Below, in pieces: positions 29,101 to 37,239 of a DNA stretch of 64,000 nucleotides. Where the stretch lies: NCBI RefSeq assembly GCF_019972155.1, contig NZ_BOVL01000020.1, forward strand, positions 166,003 through 230,002. Reading direction: 5' to 3'. The notes under the pieces are model-generated. The model was not told the origin of the DNA, made no database searches, and worked only from the letters and a program-made list of their open reading frames with translations. The stretch comes from Bradyrhizobium sp. RD5-C2. Its GTDB lineage: Bacteria > Pseudomonadota > Alphaproteobacteria > Rhizobiales > Xanthobacteraceae. The position numbers and the translations under genes are program-made. Numbering within the stretch: the first letter of the stretch is position 1; each line of letters begins with the position of its first letter.

Positions 29101-29251
29101 CAGCCAGGCGCTGACATTGTTCACGACGCCCGTGGTTTATCTCTATCTCGACCGGCTCTCCAACGCGTTTGCGAACTGGGGCCGCTCGCCGCGCGCCGAC
29201 CACGATGCCGACGATGGCGAGGACGGATCGGTCAAGCAGGCCGCCGAGTGA
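26105..29251 (+). CDS. RND multidrug efflux pump, HAE1 family (MdtB/MexF type)
   Basis: A 1048-residue inner-membrane antiporter, the usual length. It has twelve membrane helices and two large periplasmic loops. Helix 4 contains the proton-relay pair in VGFVVDDAIVMLENI, and a helix 10 Lys occurs in IVKKNGIMMVDFAI. The N-terminus FIRFPIGTSLLMAGILFVG is typical. It is coupled to the adaptor gene by an ATGA overlap and faces a MarR regulator. Only one pump gene follows, so the system is not the double MdtB/MdtC form. Confidence 0.95.
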   Translation: MSDGISAPFIRFPIGTSLLMAGILFVGLVAYPLLPVAPLPQVDFPTIQITATLPGGSPETMASSVAQPLERQFAQIPGIAQMTSTSYLGTASVTIQFDLNRSIDGAANDVQAAINAASGQLPKNLPSPPTYRKVNPADAPIMLLSATSDTLPLTTVSDSVDAQLAQQISQISGVAQVIIGGQQKPSVRVQIDPAKLVAKGVSLEDVRAAINIATVDSPKGNIDGATRAYTIYANDQLLTAEPWNDVIIAYRNGGPLRIRDIGQAVTGPEDAKQAAWANGKRGVFLVVFKQPGANVIDTVDKIKAALPRLVAAIPPAVKIEVISDRTTTIRAAVEDVQFTLLLTIFLVVMVIFAFLRSFWATVIPAVTVPLALLGACALMWIFGYTLDNLSLMALTIAVGFVVDDAIVMLENISRYIEEGERPMAAAFKGSKEIGFTIVSISISLVAVLIPLLLMGGIIGRLFREFAVVLAMTIFVSMFVSLTLTPMMASRFLRAHNEERHGRLYKLSERGFDAMLRGYQSGLDLALRWKFTTLMIFFATLALSVYMFVIIPKGFFPQQDVGLITATSEANQDISFAEMKGKQEELSKIVMQDPGVATVAMAIGGSGRAGNNGNMFITLKPLNERDANAQQIIARLRPKLEKVLGARLFMQAAQDVRLGGRPTRTQFEFTLQDANLAELNEWAPKILGKMQTLPQLRDVATDQQTNGTTVELKINRDTASRYGIQPQLIDDTLYDAFGQRQVTQYFTQLNSYHVILEVLPELQGSIDTLNNIYIKSPLTGEQVPLSTFAKWTSTPVRPLSISHQGQFPAITISFNLAQGVALGQATDAVQKAMIDLGAPPTLSSSFQGTAQAFQQSLSTVPLLILAALVVVYLILGILYESYIHPITILSTLPSAGVGALAILMAAGFDFSLIALIGIILLIGIVKKNGIMMVDFAIAAERDQHMEPVAAIRQAALLRFRPIMMTTMAAMLGGVPLMLGTGTGSEIRQPLGYAMVGGLIVSQALTLFTTPVVYLYLDRLSNAFANWGRSPRADHDADDGEDGSVKQAAE

Positions 29252-29309
29252 CTTGACTTTTGCCCGCATACCGGCACACCCGAAAGGTGTTCATTTCGGA
29301 GCCGGTATC

Positions 29310-29870
29310 GTGAAGATTGTCGCAAAGTCGCTCTTGGTCCTGTTCGCCGTGCTCGGCATGGCCGATCTTGGCCAGGCCCAGACACCCAAGGCGAAGAATT
29401 CACCCGCGCCGGCTCTGGCAGCTGCTCCGGCCGCTCCGCAAGGCGATGCCGCATCCCCCAACAATACCGGCTGGGTCGCGCGTTGCACCAGCGCGAGCCG
29501 CGACGCGCCGCTCGAATGCGCGATGGAGCAGACGGCTGTTCTCACCAAGACCGGCCAGCTCATCGTGCTGGTCAATATCCGCGTTCCCGGCGACACGCGC
29601 GCGCCGGTTGCGCTGATCCAGCTTCCGCTCGGGCTGAACCTGCCCGTCGGCGCCAAGCTGCAGGTCGACGACGGCAAGGCCGTCGATGTGCCGATCCAGA
29701 CCTGCGAGGCGCGCGGCTGCTACATTAATGCGCCGATCGCGCCCGACGTGCTGGCCCAGCTGAAGACAGGCAAGCAGCTCAAGGTGTCGTTCCAGAATCT
29801 TGGCAAGGAGACCATCAGCATCCCGATGCCGCTCGCCGACTTCGCGACGGTGTACGACAAGATCAAGTAA
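29310..29870 (+). CDS. Invasion-associated locus B (IalB)-like protein
   Basis: A 186-residue exported protein. The signal peptide is residues 1-23 (ending GQAQ), followed by a Pro/Ala-rich stretch and then the IalB domain, with GWVARCTSASRDAPLECAMEQTA and four Cys in two probable disulfides (CTSAS...LEC and QTCEARGCY). The start is GTG with GGAG eight bases upstream. IalB proteins of rhizobia and Bartonella are periplasmic or envelope proteins; outside Bartonella the function is unclear. It follows the RND pump by 58 bases and may be cotranscribed. Confidence 0.85.
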   Translation: MKIVAKSLLVLFAVLGMADLGQAQTPKAKNSPAPALAAAPAAPQGDAASPNNTGWVARCTSASRDAPLECAMEQTAVLTKTGQLIVLVNIRVPGDTRAPVALIQLPLGLNLPVGAKLQVDDGKAVDVPIQTCEARGCYINAPIAPDVLAQLKTGKQLKVSFQNLGKETISIPMPLADFATVYDKIK

Positions 29871-29886
29871 AGCGCGGGGCTCCCTC

Positions 29887-29969
29887 CGTCATTGCGAGGA
29901 GCGAAGCGACGAAGCAATCCATGCTTCCGTTGCGGCGCCGTGGATTGCTTCGCTCCGCTCGCAATGACG
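29887..29969. repeat. Palindromic intergenic repeat (CGTCATTGCGAG family)
   Basis: CGTCATTGCGAG (29887-29898) and CTCGCAATGACG (29958-29969) are exact inverted arms. Inner arms GAAGCAATCCA and TGGATTGCTTC extend the stem. It lies in the convergent gap between the IalB-like and arylsulfatase genes. It is of a different sequence family from the copies at 11609 and 17974. Confidence 0.8.
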
Positions 29970-29984
29970 CCGGGAAGAACTCGC

Positions 29985-32270
29985 CTACTGCCGCGCCATC
30001 TCCGCATTCCCCACACCGTCGCCATCGAGCTTCTGGTCGTCATGCATCACGACCGTCACCTGCAACAGCCTGCCGGTGAATTCGAACGGCGCCGCGTAGT
30101 GCGAGACCGGGCTGCCGCGATCGCGTCCGATGTCGAGCCCGGACCATGAGATGAAATTGTGGAAGCCGAGCTGAGTCGGCATCGATCCCACCGGTTCGCC
30201 GTCGATCGTCAGCGCGTATTCGGTGACGCCGGTCCGCGCACCCTTGGCCGGCGGCTCCTTGCGCGTTAGCCGCTCGACATGCAGGCCGAGCCGGTGCGCA
30301 CCCGCGGGCACCTTGCGGCTCGAGGTGACGAGCTCATGGCCGCCGCCGACATTCAAATCGTGCACCAGGAGGCCATCCTTGATGTAGAGGCTGTAGCCCG
30401 AGGTGGCGTCGCCATGCGCGATCAGCACGCCGCTCGCGCCCTCGGCAATCTCGACATGCGCCTCGATGGTGTAGCTGCGACTGCGCACGTCGGGCGCGAC
30501 ATCGGTCGGCACGTGCCCCATGCCGGCATGAAAGGTGAACTTCGTCCGCGCGCCATGAAAGCGCGCAGCGTTCTCGGCAAAGCGCGGCCCGAAGCGATCG
30601 TCGAGCGGCAGCACGTTGTGCGCCTCGGCCTCGCTCCACCACAGCTTCGTCATCTGCTCCAGACGCTCGGGCTCCTTCGCGGCGAGGTCGTCGACCTCGG
30701 AGAAGTCCTGATCGAGATGATACAGCTCCCATGTGTCGTTCTCGAACGGCGTGCCGGAGGGATGAAACGACACCGCCTTCCAGCCGTCCTTCCAGAGACC
30801 GCGATGGCCGAACATCTCGAAATATTGCGCCGATGTCTTCGACGGCGCCGAGGCGTCGTCGATCGACCGTGCAAAGCTCTCGCCTTCCAGCGGCATCTGC
30901 GGACAGCCGGCGATCTCGGCCGGCGCGGAGATTCCGATCAGATCGAGCAGCGTCGGCGTCAGGTCGCAGGCGTGGACGAACTGATGGCGTAGCTCGCCTT
31001 TGGCCTTGATGCGCTTCGGCCAGCTCATCACGAAGGGATCGCGGATGCCGCCGCCATGGGTGTTCTGCTTGTAGCGCCGCAGCGGCGTGTTCGAGGCCAT
31101 CGCCCAGCCGTGCGGAAAGTTGGAGTGCGTGTCCGGCCCGCCGATGTCGTCGATCCGCTGCAATTTCACCGGCAGCGGCTCGGGCCGGAAATTATACGGC
31201 CCCATCGCGTTGACGAAACCGAGCGGGCCGCCCTCCTGGCTCGCGCCATTGTCGGACATCACGATGACCAGCGTGTTGTCGCGGATGTCGGCCTTGTCGA
31301 GGAAGGCGATCAGCCGCGCCAGATGCCGGTCGGCGTGGTCGAGCATGCCGGCATAGGCCGCCTGCAGCCGCGTGAACACGCGCTGCTCGTCGGCGGAGTG
31401 CGCATCCCATGCTTTCACGCCGTCGTTTCGCGCCGGCATCCTGGTGGCTTCCGGCACCAGCCCCATCGCCTTCTGCCGCGCCATCCGCTGCGCGCGCTCG
31501 ACGTCCCAGCCATGGGCAAAGCTTGCGTCATAGCTCTTGATGATGTCGGCGGGCGCCTGATGCGGCGCATGGCAGGCGCCGAGCGCAAGCCAGGTCAGCC
31601 ACGGCAGATCGGGACGATCGGCCGTGTGATCGGCGATGAAGCGGATCGACTGGTCGACCAGATCGGATGTCAGATGATAGCCGGACTCGTAAGTCCCCGG
31701 CGGATCGATCTGCGTGTTGTCGGATACCAGCTCCGGCGCATATTGATCGGTTTCCGCGTCGAGGAAGCCGTAGAAGCGGTCAAAGCCGCGGCCGAGCGGC
31801 CAGCCGTCGAACGGACCGGTGGCGCCGCTCTCGGTCAGCGGCGTGACGTGCCACTTGCCGACCATGTAGTTGCGATAGCCGTGCTGCCGCAGCATCTCGG
31901 CAAGCGTCCCCGCCTCGCGCGCGATCTTGCCGCGATAGCCGGGATAGCCGGAATCGAAATTGGCGAGGCACCCGACGCCGACCGAATGATGGTTGCGCCC
32001 GGTCAGCAGCGCCGCGCGCGTGGTCGAGCACATCGCAGTGGTGTGGAAGCCGCTGTAGCGCAACCCCTCGGCGGCGAGCCGGTCGATGGTCGGCGTCCGG
32101 ATCGGTGAGCCGTAGCAGCCGAAATCGGAGAAGCCGACATCGTCGAACAGCACGACGAGGATGTTCGGCGCACCGGCCGGCGGCTGGCGCGTATCGGGCC
32201 ACCATGGCTTCGAGGTCGCAACCGTCTTGCCGATGCTGCCGCCGAACGGCGGCGTCCGATGCTCGCTCAT
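29985..32270 (-). CDS. Arylsulfatase (type I sulfatase)
   Basis: A 761-residue sulfatase with no signal peptide, so probably cytoplasmic. Metal-site residues lie in VLFDDVGFSDFGCYG and MSDNGASQ. The formylglycine site is C81-S-T-T-R85 followed by AALLTGRNHH. This lacks the proline of the canonical CxPxR motif. The C-terminal 180 residues form a beta-rich extra domain (HVEIAEGASGVLIAHGD) found in the large mycobacterial-type arylsulfatases. It should release sulfate from aryl or alkyl sulfate esters. A divergent TetR gene probably controls it. Confidence 0.92.
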   Translation of the reverse strand: MSEHRTPPFGGSIGKTVATSKPWWPDTRQPPAGAPNILVVLFDDVGFSDFGCYGSPIRTPTIDRLAAEGLRYSGFHTTAMCSTTRAALLTGRNHHSVGVGCLANFDSGYPGYRGKIAREAGTLAEMLRQHGYRNYMVGKWHVTPLTESGATGPFDGWPLGRGFDRFYGFLDAETDQYAPELVSDNTQIDPPGTYESGYHLTSDLVDQSIRFIADHTADRPDLPWLTWLALGACHAPHQAPADIIKSYDASFAHGWDVERAQRMARQKAMGLVPEATRMPARNDGVKAWDAHSADEQRVFTRLQAAYAGMLDHADRHLARLIAFLDKADIRDNTLVIVMSDNGASQEGGPLGFVNAMGPYNFRPEPLPVKLQRIDDIGGPDTHSNFPHGWAMASNTPLRRYKQNTHGGGIRDPFVMSWPKRIKAKGELRHQFVHACDLTPTLLDLIGISAPAEIAGCPQMPLEGESFARSIDDASAPSKTSAQYFEMFGHRGLWKDGWKAVSFHPSGTPFENDTWELYHLDQDFSEVDDLAAKEPERLEQMTKLWWSEAEAHNVLPLDDRFGPRFAENAARFHGARTKFTFHAGMGHVPTDVAPDVRSRSYTIEAHVEIAEGASGVLIAHGDATSGYSLYIKDGLLVHDLNVGGGHELVTSSRKVPAGAHRLGLHVERLTRKEPPAKGARTGVTEYALTIDGEPVGSMPTQLGFHNFISWSGLDIGRDRGSPVSHYAAPFEFTGRLLQVTVVMHDDQKLDGDGVGNAEMARQ

Positions 32271-32343
32271 GGCGTTCTCCCTGTCCTCGCCGCGGTTGGC
32301 CTGCGGCCCGTACCGGCACGGTGCGGCCGGATTGCTTCAAATG

Positions 32344-32363
32344 ATAATCAGAATTATGATTAT
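32344..32363. promoter_or_regulatory. Palindrome between arylsulfatase and TetR genes, candidate TetR operator
   Basis: ATAATCA and TGATTAT are perfect 7-bp arms with a 6-base spacer in an otherwise GC-rich divergent gap. The site ends 24 bases before the TetR start and lies 73 bases from the arylsulfatase start. Its AT-rich symmetry fits a TetR-family dimer site controlling both genes. Confidence 0.65.
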
Positions 32364-32387
32364 GAAAACCAGGAGACGCAAGCGCAA

Positions 32388-33032
32388 ATGCCGCGGCTTT
32401 CAGCCCAGTTCGACCTTCCCGGCGTCACCCCCTCGCGCCAGAAGCGCAGCCGTGAGACGACACTGGCGCTGCTTGAAGCCGGTGCCGAGCTGTTGCGGAC
32501 AAGAAGCCTCGCGGAGCTGTCGATCGAAGCCTTGTGCAGCAAGGTCGGCGCCACCGTCGGCGCCTTCTACAGCCGCTTCGAGAGCAAGGAAGCCTACTTC
32601 AACGCCCTGATCGCGCTGGCGGCGCAGGACGGCGCGCGGCGTCTCGCCCGGATGGACAGCCCCGCCGGCAATGCCGCGCTCGACGAGCTCTGCCGCCGCG
32701 TCGTGTCGGGCGTGATCGGCTGGATCCGCGCCCATGAAGGCGTGCTGCGCGCCGCGCTCCAGCACGACGACACCCGGCCGGACAGATGGACCACGTTCAA
32801 GAGCCTCGCGCGCGCAACCACCCAGCACGCCACCCCGCTGCTGCTGCCTGCGATGGGCAAGGGCCGCAAGGCGGCGAAGACCCGCGCCATCGCCTTCGGC
32901 TTCCAGGTCGTGCTGGGCACGCTCGTCAACGCGATCCTCAACGATCCCGGCCCGCTGTCGCTGCGCGACAGGGAGATCGAGCAGCGGCTGGCCGATTGCC
33001 TCGCGCTGCTGCTGAAGGCAGAGATCAGATAG
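32388..33032 (+). CDS. TetR-family transcriptional regulator
   Basis: A 214-residue regulator. The N-terminal HTH is LSIEALCSKVGATVGAFYSRFESKEAYF (about residues 45-71), followed by a helical ligand domain. ATG 32388 has AGGAGACG upstream; the frame continues further 5' without a better site. It is divergent from the arylsulfatase gene, with a palindrome between them, so autoregulation and control of the sulfatase are likely. Confidence 0.9.
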   Translation: MPRLSAQFDLPGVTPSRQKRSRETTLALLEAGAELLRTRSLAELSIEALCSKVGATVGAFYSRFESKEAYFNALIALAAQDGARRLARMDSPAGNAALDELCRRVVSGVIGWIRAHEGVLRAALQHDDTRPDRWTTFKSLARATTQHATPLLLPAMGKGRKAAKTRAIAFGFQVVLGTLVNAILNDPGPLSLRDREIEQRLADCLALLLKAEIR

Positions 33033-33056
33033 CGCGCGGCAGACCTTGGCCGGCCG

Positions 33057-33464
33057 CTATCGCTCGCGCTTGTAGAGAAACGCGTTGTCCGGCTGCGGCA
33101 TGCCGATGGTCTTGTAGAACCCGATCGAGTCGGGCGCCGACAGCAACAGGCACATCGATTCAGGTCCGGCGTGGCGCCGGGTTTCCGCGATCAGGCGCTT
33201 GCCGATGCCATGCCCCTGAAATTCGCGATCGACCGCAAGGTCCGACAAATAGCAGCAATAGGCGAAATCGGTCAGCGCGCGCGAGACGCCGACGAGCAGG
33301 TGCGCCTTGCGCGCCGTCACGATCAGGTTCGCATTGGCGATCATGCGCGCCATCCGGTCGGCATCCGCCAGCGGCCGCCGCTCGCCGAGGCCCGACTGGC
33401 GCAGCACCTCGATGAACTCGTCGACGCCGATCGACGGCTCGCGGGCATAAAGAATTTCGTCCAT
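33057..33464 (-). CDS. GNAT-family N-acetyltransferase
   Basis: A 135-residue acetyltransferase beginning MDEILYAREPSIGVDEFIEVL. GAAGGTG stands directly before this ATG. Motif A with the acetyl-CoA pyrophosphate loop is LSDLAVDREFQGHGIGKRLI, and IGFYKTIGM forms motif B. The acceptor is unknown; small GNATs of this type acetylate amines or protein N-termini. Its stop lies 24 bases from the convergent TetR stop. Confidence 0.88.
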   Translation of the reverse strand: MDEILYAREPSIGVDEFIEVLRQSGLGERRPLADADRMARMIANANLIVTARKAHLLVGVSRALTDFAYCCYLSDLAVDREFQGHGIGKRLIAETRRHAGPESMCLLLSAPDSIGFYKTIGMPQPDNAFLYKRER

Positions 33465-33649
33465 CACCTTCAACCTCTGTCGCACCAGGCTGCACCACAG
33501 TCGCGAGACCATGGTGGATTACGCCGCGCTGATCCACCCTCGATGCCGTGACAACACATCGCGTCACGTCACCACCGGTCCCGCATCAGGCGCAGGCGAG
33601 CCCGGCAAGTCATCGGGATTTGGAGGATGATCGCGTCACCGAGGCAGAT

Positions 33650-33723
33650 TGGCTGGGGAACCTGGATTCGAACCAAGACAAACAGAGTCAGAGTCTGTTG
33701 TGCTACCGTTACACCATTCCCCA
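33650..33723 (-). tRNA. tRNA-Gln (anticodon CUG)
   Basis: Read on the minus strand it starts TGGGGAATGGTGTAACGG. The acceptor stem is TGGGGAA/TTCCCCA with discriminator G and an encoded CCA. The D-arm GTGT/GCAC, anticodon stem ACAGA/TCTGT with loop CTCTGAC (anticodon CTG), and T-loop TTCGAAT all fit. It decodes CAG. Length is 74 with CCA. No integrase or duplicated 3' end was seen beside it. Confidence 0.93.
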
Positions 33724-33914
33724 AGAATTGTCCGTGGTATCAACAACTTAGTTGGACGACTGGACATCTCGGTGCAGCGGGTTCGCCTGCCAAATCAGCG
33801 CCCGCGCGAGTGCGACCTTCTACCCGCTTGGTCCCACGCTTGGCAAGCATTGATGGCGTGGAACGGGCGTGAAAATCGCAGCCGAAAGCGAGCGATCAGC
33901 GTCGGCCAGAGGCG

Positions 33915-34115
33915 TTACATTTCAGCGAGCAGTTCAAGTAGCACTTCCGGGCAGGCTGCAAGCAGAGCTCCAAGGCCAAATCCTACGGTGCCGAGCGCGA
34001 TGGCACCAATCCAGCCGTGCCACCCCCATCCAAGGACCGCGCCCATCAGGGTTGCCGCCCCAACCACGAGAACGGTCCAGATCAGCCGCATTACGACAAG
34101 CAACGCCTTGATCAT
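33915..34115 (-). CDS. Small hydrophobic protein
   Basis: A 66-residue protein starting MIKALLVVMRLIWTVL; GTGGA lies five bases before this ATG, and the frame also allows a GTG ten codons earlier. Two long hydrophobic stretches separated by GWGWHGWIG suggest a two-helix membrane hairpin, ending in an acidic amphipathic tail. No family is recognised. It stands alone between tRNA-Gln and the penicillin-binding protein gene. Confidence 0.45.
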   Translation of the reverse strand: MIKALLVVMRLIWTVLVVGAATLMGAVLGWGWHGWIGAIALGTVGFGLGALLAACPEVLLELLAEM

Positions 34116-34291
34116 CGCGATCCACGGCTCGACACGCGCGGACACGAATGGAAACGCCGCACTTCGGGGGTTCTCCGGTCGAGGACTCTATTTTGGGTCG
34201 GCACCGCGCGCGGCACGTTCAACCACGGCGGCGTGATGCGCACTGACAAAGCGCCGCACCACCCGAGCCGCGAATGGCCTGCCGTTTGGAC

Positions 34292-36769
34292 TCAGTACAG
34301 CCCGCTCGGACTGGACTGCATGACCGCGCGGCCCGCGTCCGGCGGGATTGCCTGCTGGGTCCCGTCGATCACATCGGTGCCGGCGACCAACGTCGGATCA
34401 TAGAACGGCGGTGCCTGGCCCGGCTTGAAGGCCTCGAGCACCACGCCCCGGTTCTGACCGGACGAGGCGCGCAGGCCGGTCTTGGCATCGACCAGCACCA
34501 GCCGGATGCCGACCGGCTGCTTGAACGGGGTGGCGGGCTTGTCGGCCAGCGCGAGCTTCAGGAAGTCGCGCGCGATCGGCGCCGCGGTGTGGCCGGCCTG
34601 CGCGTTGCGGCCGAGCGAGCGCGGCTTGTCGTAGCCGACATAGAGACCGACCACGAGGTCCGGCGAGAAGCCGACGAACCAGAGGTCCTTGGCCTCGTTC
34701 GAGGTGCCGGTCTTGCCGGCGAGCGGCTTGCCGACGTCCTTTAGCGCGGTGCCGGTACCGGCCTGAATCACGCCCTCCATCAGCGAGGTGATCTGGTAGG
34801 CGGTCATCGCGTCGAGCACCCGCTCGCGGCGATCGACGAGCTGCGGCTCGGGCTGGTTCTTCCAGCCCTCCGGCGCGTCGCAGCCGCGGCATTCGCGCTG
34901 GTCGTGCCGGAAGATGGTGCGGCCGTAGCGATCCTGAATGCGGTCGATCAGGGTCGGCTTCACGCGGACGCCGCCATTGGCGATCATCGAATAGGCCGTG
35001 GCCATCCGCATCACCGTGGTCTCGCCGGCGCCGAGCGCATAGGCGAGATAGTTCGGCAGCTCGTCATAGACGCCGAACCGCTTGGCATACTCGCCGATCA
35101 CAGGCATGCCGATTTCCTGCGCCAGCCGCACCGTCACGGTGTTGAGCGACAGGCGGAGCGCGTTGCGCAGCGTGACTTGGCCTTGATACTTGCCGGTGGA
35201 GAAGTTCTCCGGCCGCCAGATGTTGCCCTGCCCCTGGTCGATCTCGATCGGGCCGTCGATCATCACCGTCGATCCGGTGTAGCCATTGTCGAGCGCCGTC
35301 GAATAGACGATCGGCTTGAACGTCGAGCCGGGCTGCCGGTAGGCCTGCGTCGCGCGGTTGAACTGGCTCTGGTCGAACGAGAAGCCGCCGACCATCGCGA
35401 GCACACGGCCGGTATGCGGATCCATCGCCACCATCGCGCCCGACAGTTCGGGGATCTGGCGCAGCCGGTACTGGCCCTCGACCACCTTGCCGTCCTTGAA
35501 CAGCGGATCGGCGTAGATCACGTCGCCAGGCTGCAGCACCTGCGAGACCGCGGTCGGCGTCTTGCCCTTGGTCCTGGCCCAACGCACGCCGTCCATCGTG
35601 ATGATGCCGGTCTCGCGCTGCTTGCTGACGGCGCCGCCGAGCTCGCGGCCAGGCTGGAAGCCGATCCGCGCCGACTGGTCGTTGCTTTCCAGCACCACCG
35701 CCATCCGCCACGGCGAGATGTCCGAGAGCGACTTGATTTCGGCGAGCGGGACGCCCCAGTCGCTGCTGAGGTCGAGCTTCTGGATCGCGCCGCGATAGCC
35801 CTGTTGCTCGTCATAGTTCACGAGCCCCGCCACCATGGCCTTGCGCGCCATCACCTGGACCTTGGGGTCGAGCGTGGTGCGCACCGACAGGCCGCCCTCA
35901 TAGAGCTTCTTCTCGCCGTAGCGCTCGAAGATGTCGCGGCGGACCTCTTCGGAGAAATATTCGCCTGCGAAAGTGTGCGCGCCGTTGCTGCGGTTGGTGA
36001 CGGTCAGCGGATCCTTGCGCGCCTTGTCGGCGTCGGCAGCGGTGATCCAACCGTTCTCCTGCAGGCGGTCGATCACGTAGTTGCGCCGCTCGATGGCGCG
36101 CGCACGGTTGCGCACCGGATGCAGGCTGGCCGGCATTTTCGGCAGCGCCGCCAGGTAGGCCGCTTCCGAGACCGTCAGTTCGTTGACGGACTTGTCGAAA
36201 TAGACCAGCGAGGCCGCCGCGATGCCGTAGGCGCCGAGGCCGAGGTAGATCTCGTTGAGATAGAGCTCGAGGATCTTGTCCTTGGAATAGGCCCGCTCGA
36301 TTCGCATCGCCAGCAGGGCTTCCTTGATCTTGCGGGTGAACGACACCTCGTTGGTCAGAAGGAAGTTCTTGGCGACCTGCTGGGTGATCGTGGAAGCACC
36401 CTGCGGACGGCGGTTGGAACCGAAGTTCTGGATGTAGGAGACGCCCGCGCGCGCCATGCCGGTATAGTCGATGCCGCCGTGCTCGTAGAAATTCTTGTCC
36501 TCGGCCGCGAGGAACGCGTTGATCACGAGCTTCGGCACCGCCTGGATCGGCAGATAGAGCCTGCGCTCCTTGGCGAATTCGCCCAGCAGCGATCCGTCAG
36601 CCGCATGCACCCGGGTCATCACCGGCGGCTCGTAGTTCTGGAGCTGCGAATAGTCGGGCAGGTCCTTGGAGAAATGCCAGAACAGCCCTGCGACCGCGGC
36701 GAGACCAGCCAGGAACAGGATGGTTCCTGCGGTGAACAGGAACCCGAAGAACCGCAACAGAAATTTCAT
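34292..36769 (-). CDS. Penicillin-binding protein 1A (bifunctional glycosyltransferase/transpeptidase)
   Basis: An 825-residue class A PBP. A membrane anchor at residues 4-30 is followed by the GT51 domain (AAEDKNFYEHGGIDYTG, STITQQVAKNFLL, KILELYLNEIYLG). An OB-like insert comes next, then the transpeptidase domain with serine motif GSTFKP, SLNTV (SxN) and KTGTSNEAKD. It polymerises and cross-links peptidoglycan on the outer face of the inner membrane. A CxxC-like pair occurs in ECRGCDAP. It is a single-gene unit here. Confidence 0.96.
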   Translation of the reverse strand: MKFLLRFFGFLFTAGTILFLAGLAAVAGLFWHFSKDLPDYSQLQNYEPPVMTRVHAADGSLLGEFAKERRLYLPIQAVPKLVINAFLAAEDKNFYEHGGIDYTGMARAGVSYIQNFGSNRRPQGASTITQQVAKNFLLTNEVSFTRKIKEALLAMRIERAYSKDKILELYLNEIYLGLGAYGIAAASLVYFDKSVNELTVSEAAYLAALPKMPASLHPVRNRARAIERRNYVIDRLQENGWITAADADKARKDPLTVTNRSNGAHTFAGEYFSEEVRRDIFERYGEKKLYEGGLSVRTTLDPKVQVMARKAMVAGLVNYDEQQGYRGAIQKLDLSSDWGVPLAEIKSLSDISPWRMAVVLESNDQSARIGFQPGRELGGAVSKQRETGIITMDGVRWARTKGKTPTAVSQVLQPGDVIYADPLFKDGKVVEGQYRLRQIPELSGAMVAMDPHTGRVLAMVGGFSFDQSQFNRATQAYRQPGSTFKPIVYSTALDNGYTGSTVMIDGPIEIDQGQGNIWRPENFSTGKYQGQVTLRNALRLSLNTVTVRLAQEIGMPVIGEYAKRFGVYDELPNYLAYALGAGETTVMRMATAYSMIANGGVRVKPTLIDRIQDRYGRTIFRHDQRECRGCDAPEGWKNQPEPQLVDRRERVLDAMTAYQITSLMEGVIQAGTGTALKDVGKPLAGKTGTSNEAKDLWFVGFSPDLVVGLYVGYDKPRSLGRNAQAGHTAAPIARDFLKLALADKPATPFKQPVGIRLVLVDAKTGLRASSGQNRGVVLEAFKPGQAPPFYDPTLVAGTDVIDGTQQAIPPDAGRAVMQSSPSGLY

Positions 36770-37239
36770 CGACCAGATTTTCCGTGGCGAATACGTCGCT
36801 CGTTCTGAGTGCGCTGCCTGCCACTTAGGCCGCCCGGTATATCGGTCGCACCATGGACCTGCAATTCAACACGGGAGAATTAAAGCGCGCCAGGCGTCAA
36901 ACTTATGCCATAGAGCCCGGCTCGCGCGCTGCCAAATCAGGCCCTCCCCGCTGTTCGGACGCTCCGCAGGACCGCATTGGCCTCCAGCCCTCCGTCCTCC
37001 GATTTGCCGGCACGCCCGGCGGACGGCACGTCGGTCTCCAATCACGGCACTGCGCGGCGAGCCGGTTGCGAAAGAAAAGCGCAGGCCGGACCGAGCGGGT
37101 TCACTACCCGGCTGCCGTTCCAGGCACCGTGTCGTCAGAAACCGGTGGACAGTGCCGGCGGGCCGCCAGGATTAACGGTCTATTAACCATAACTACCGCA
37201 AGTTGTTGTCATACACGCGACTCGCGAGAGCTGGTTTGC
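36770..37239. other. 470-base intergenic region between PBP1A and the coiled-coil gene
   Basis: An open frame runs through it from 36853 in phase with the downstream gene, but it has no ribosome site and a composition unlike a protein. It must hold the divergent promoters of the PBP1A and coiled-coil genes. The only recognisable element is the TTAA-N7-TTAA box at 37172-37186. No RNA gene was identified. Confidence 0.5.
37172..37186. promoter_or_regulatory. CtrA-type binding box
   Basis: TTAACGGTCTATTAA matches the alphaproteobacterial CtrA consensus TTAA-N7-TTAA, and the second half continues as TTAACCAT, the favoured half-site. It ends 53 bases before the coiled-coil gene start, in promoter range, and is a rare AT-rich patch in this region. 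Confidence 0.6.

Noticed and set aside
29273..29287. Small stem (ACACC-CGAAA-GGTGT) after the RND pump as a terminator
   Set aside because: Only a 5-bp stem with no T-run, and the IalB-like start follows within 25 bases.
33600..33760. tRNA-Gln as integration site of a mobile element
   Set aside because: No integrase, no repeat of the tRNA 3' end and no change of gene type was seen on either side.
36853..37239. Long open frame giving the coiled-coil protein a 129-residue N-terminal extension
   Set aside because: No ribosome site at its start, a composition rich in Arg, Gly and Cys unlike a folded protein, and it would run through the CtrA-type box. The start at 37240 gives a coherent protein.
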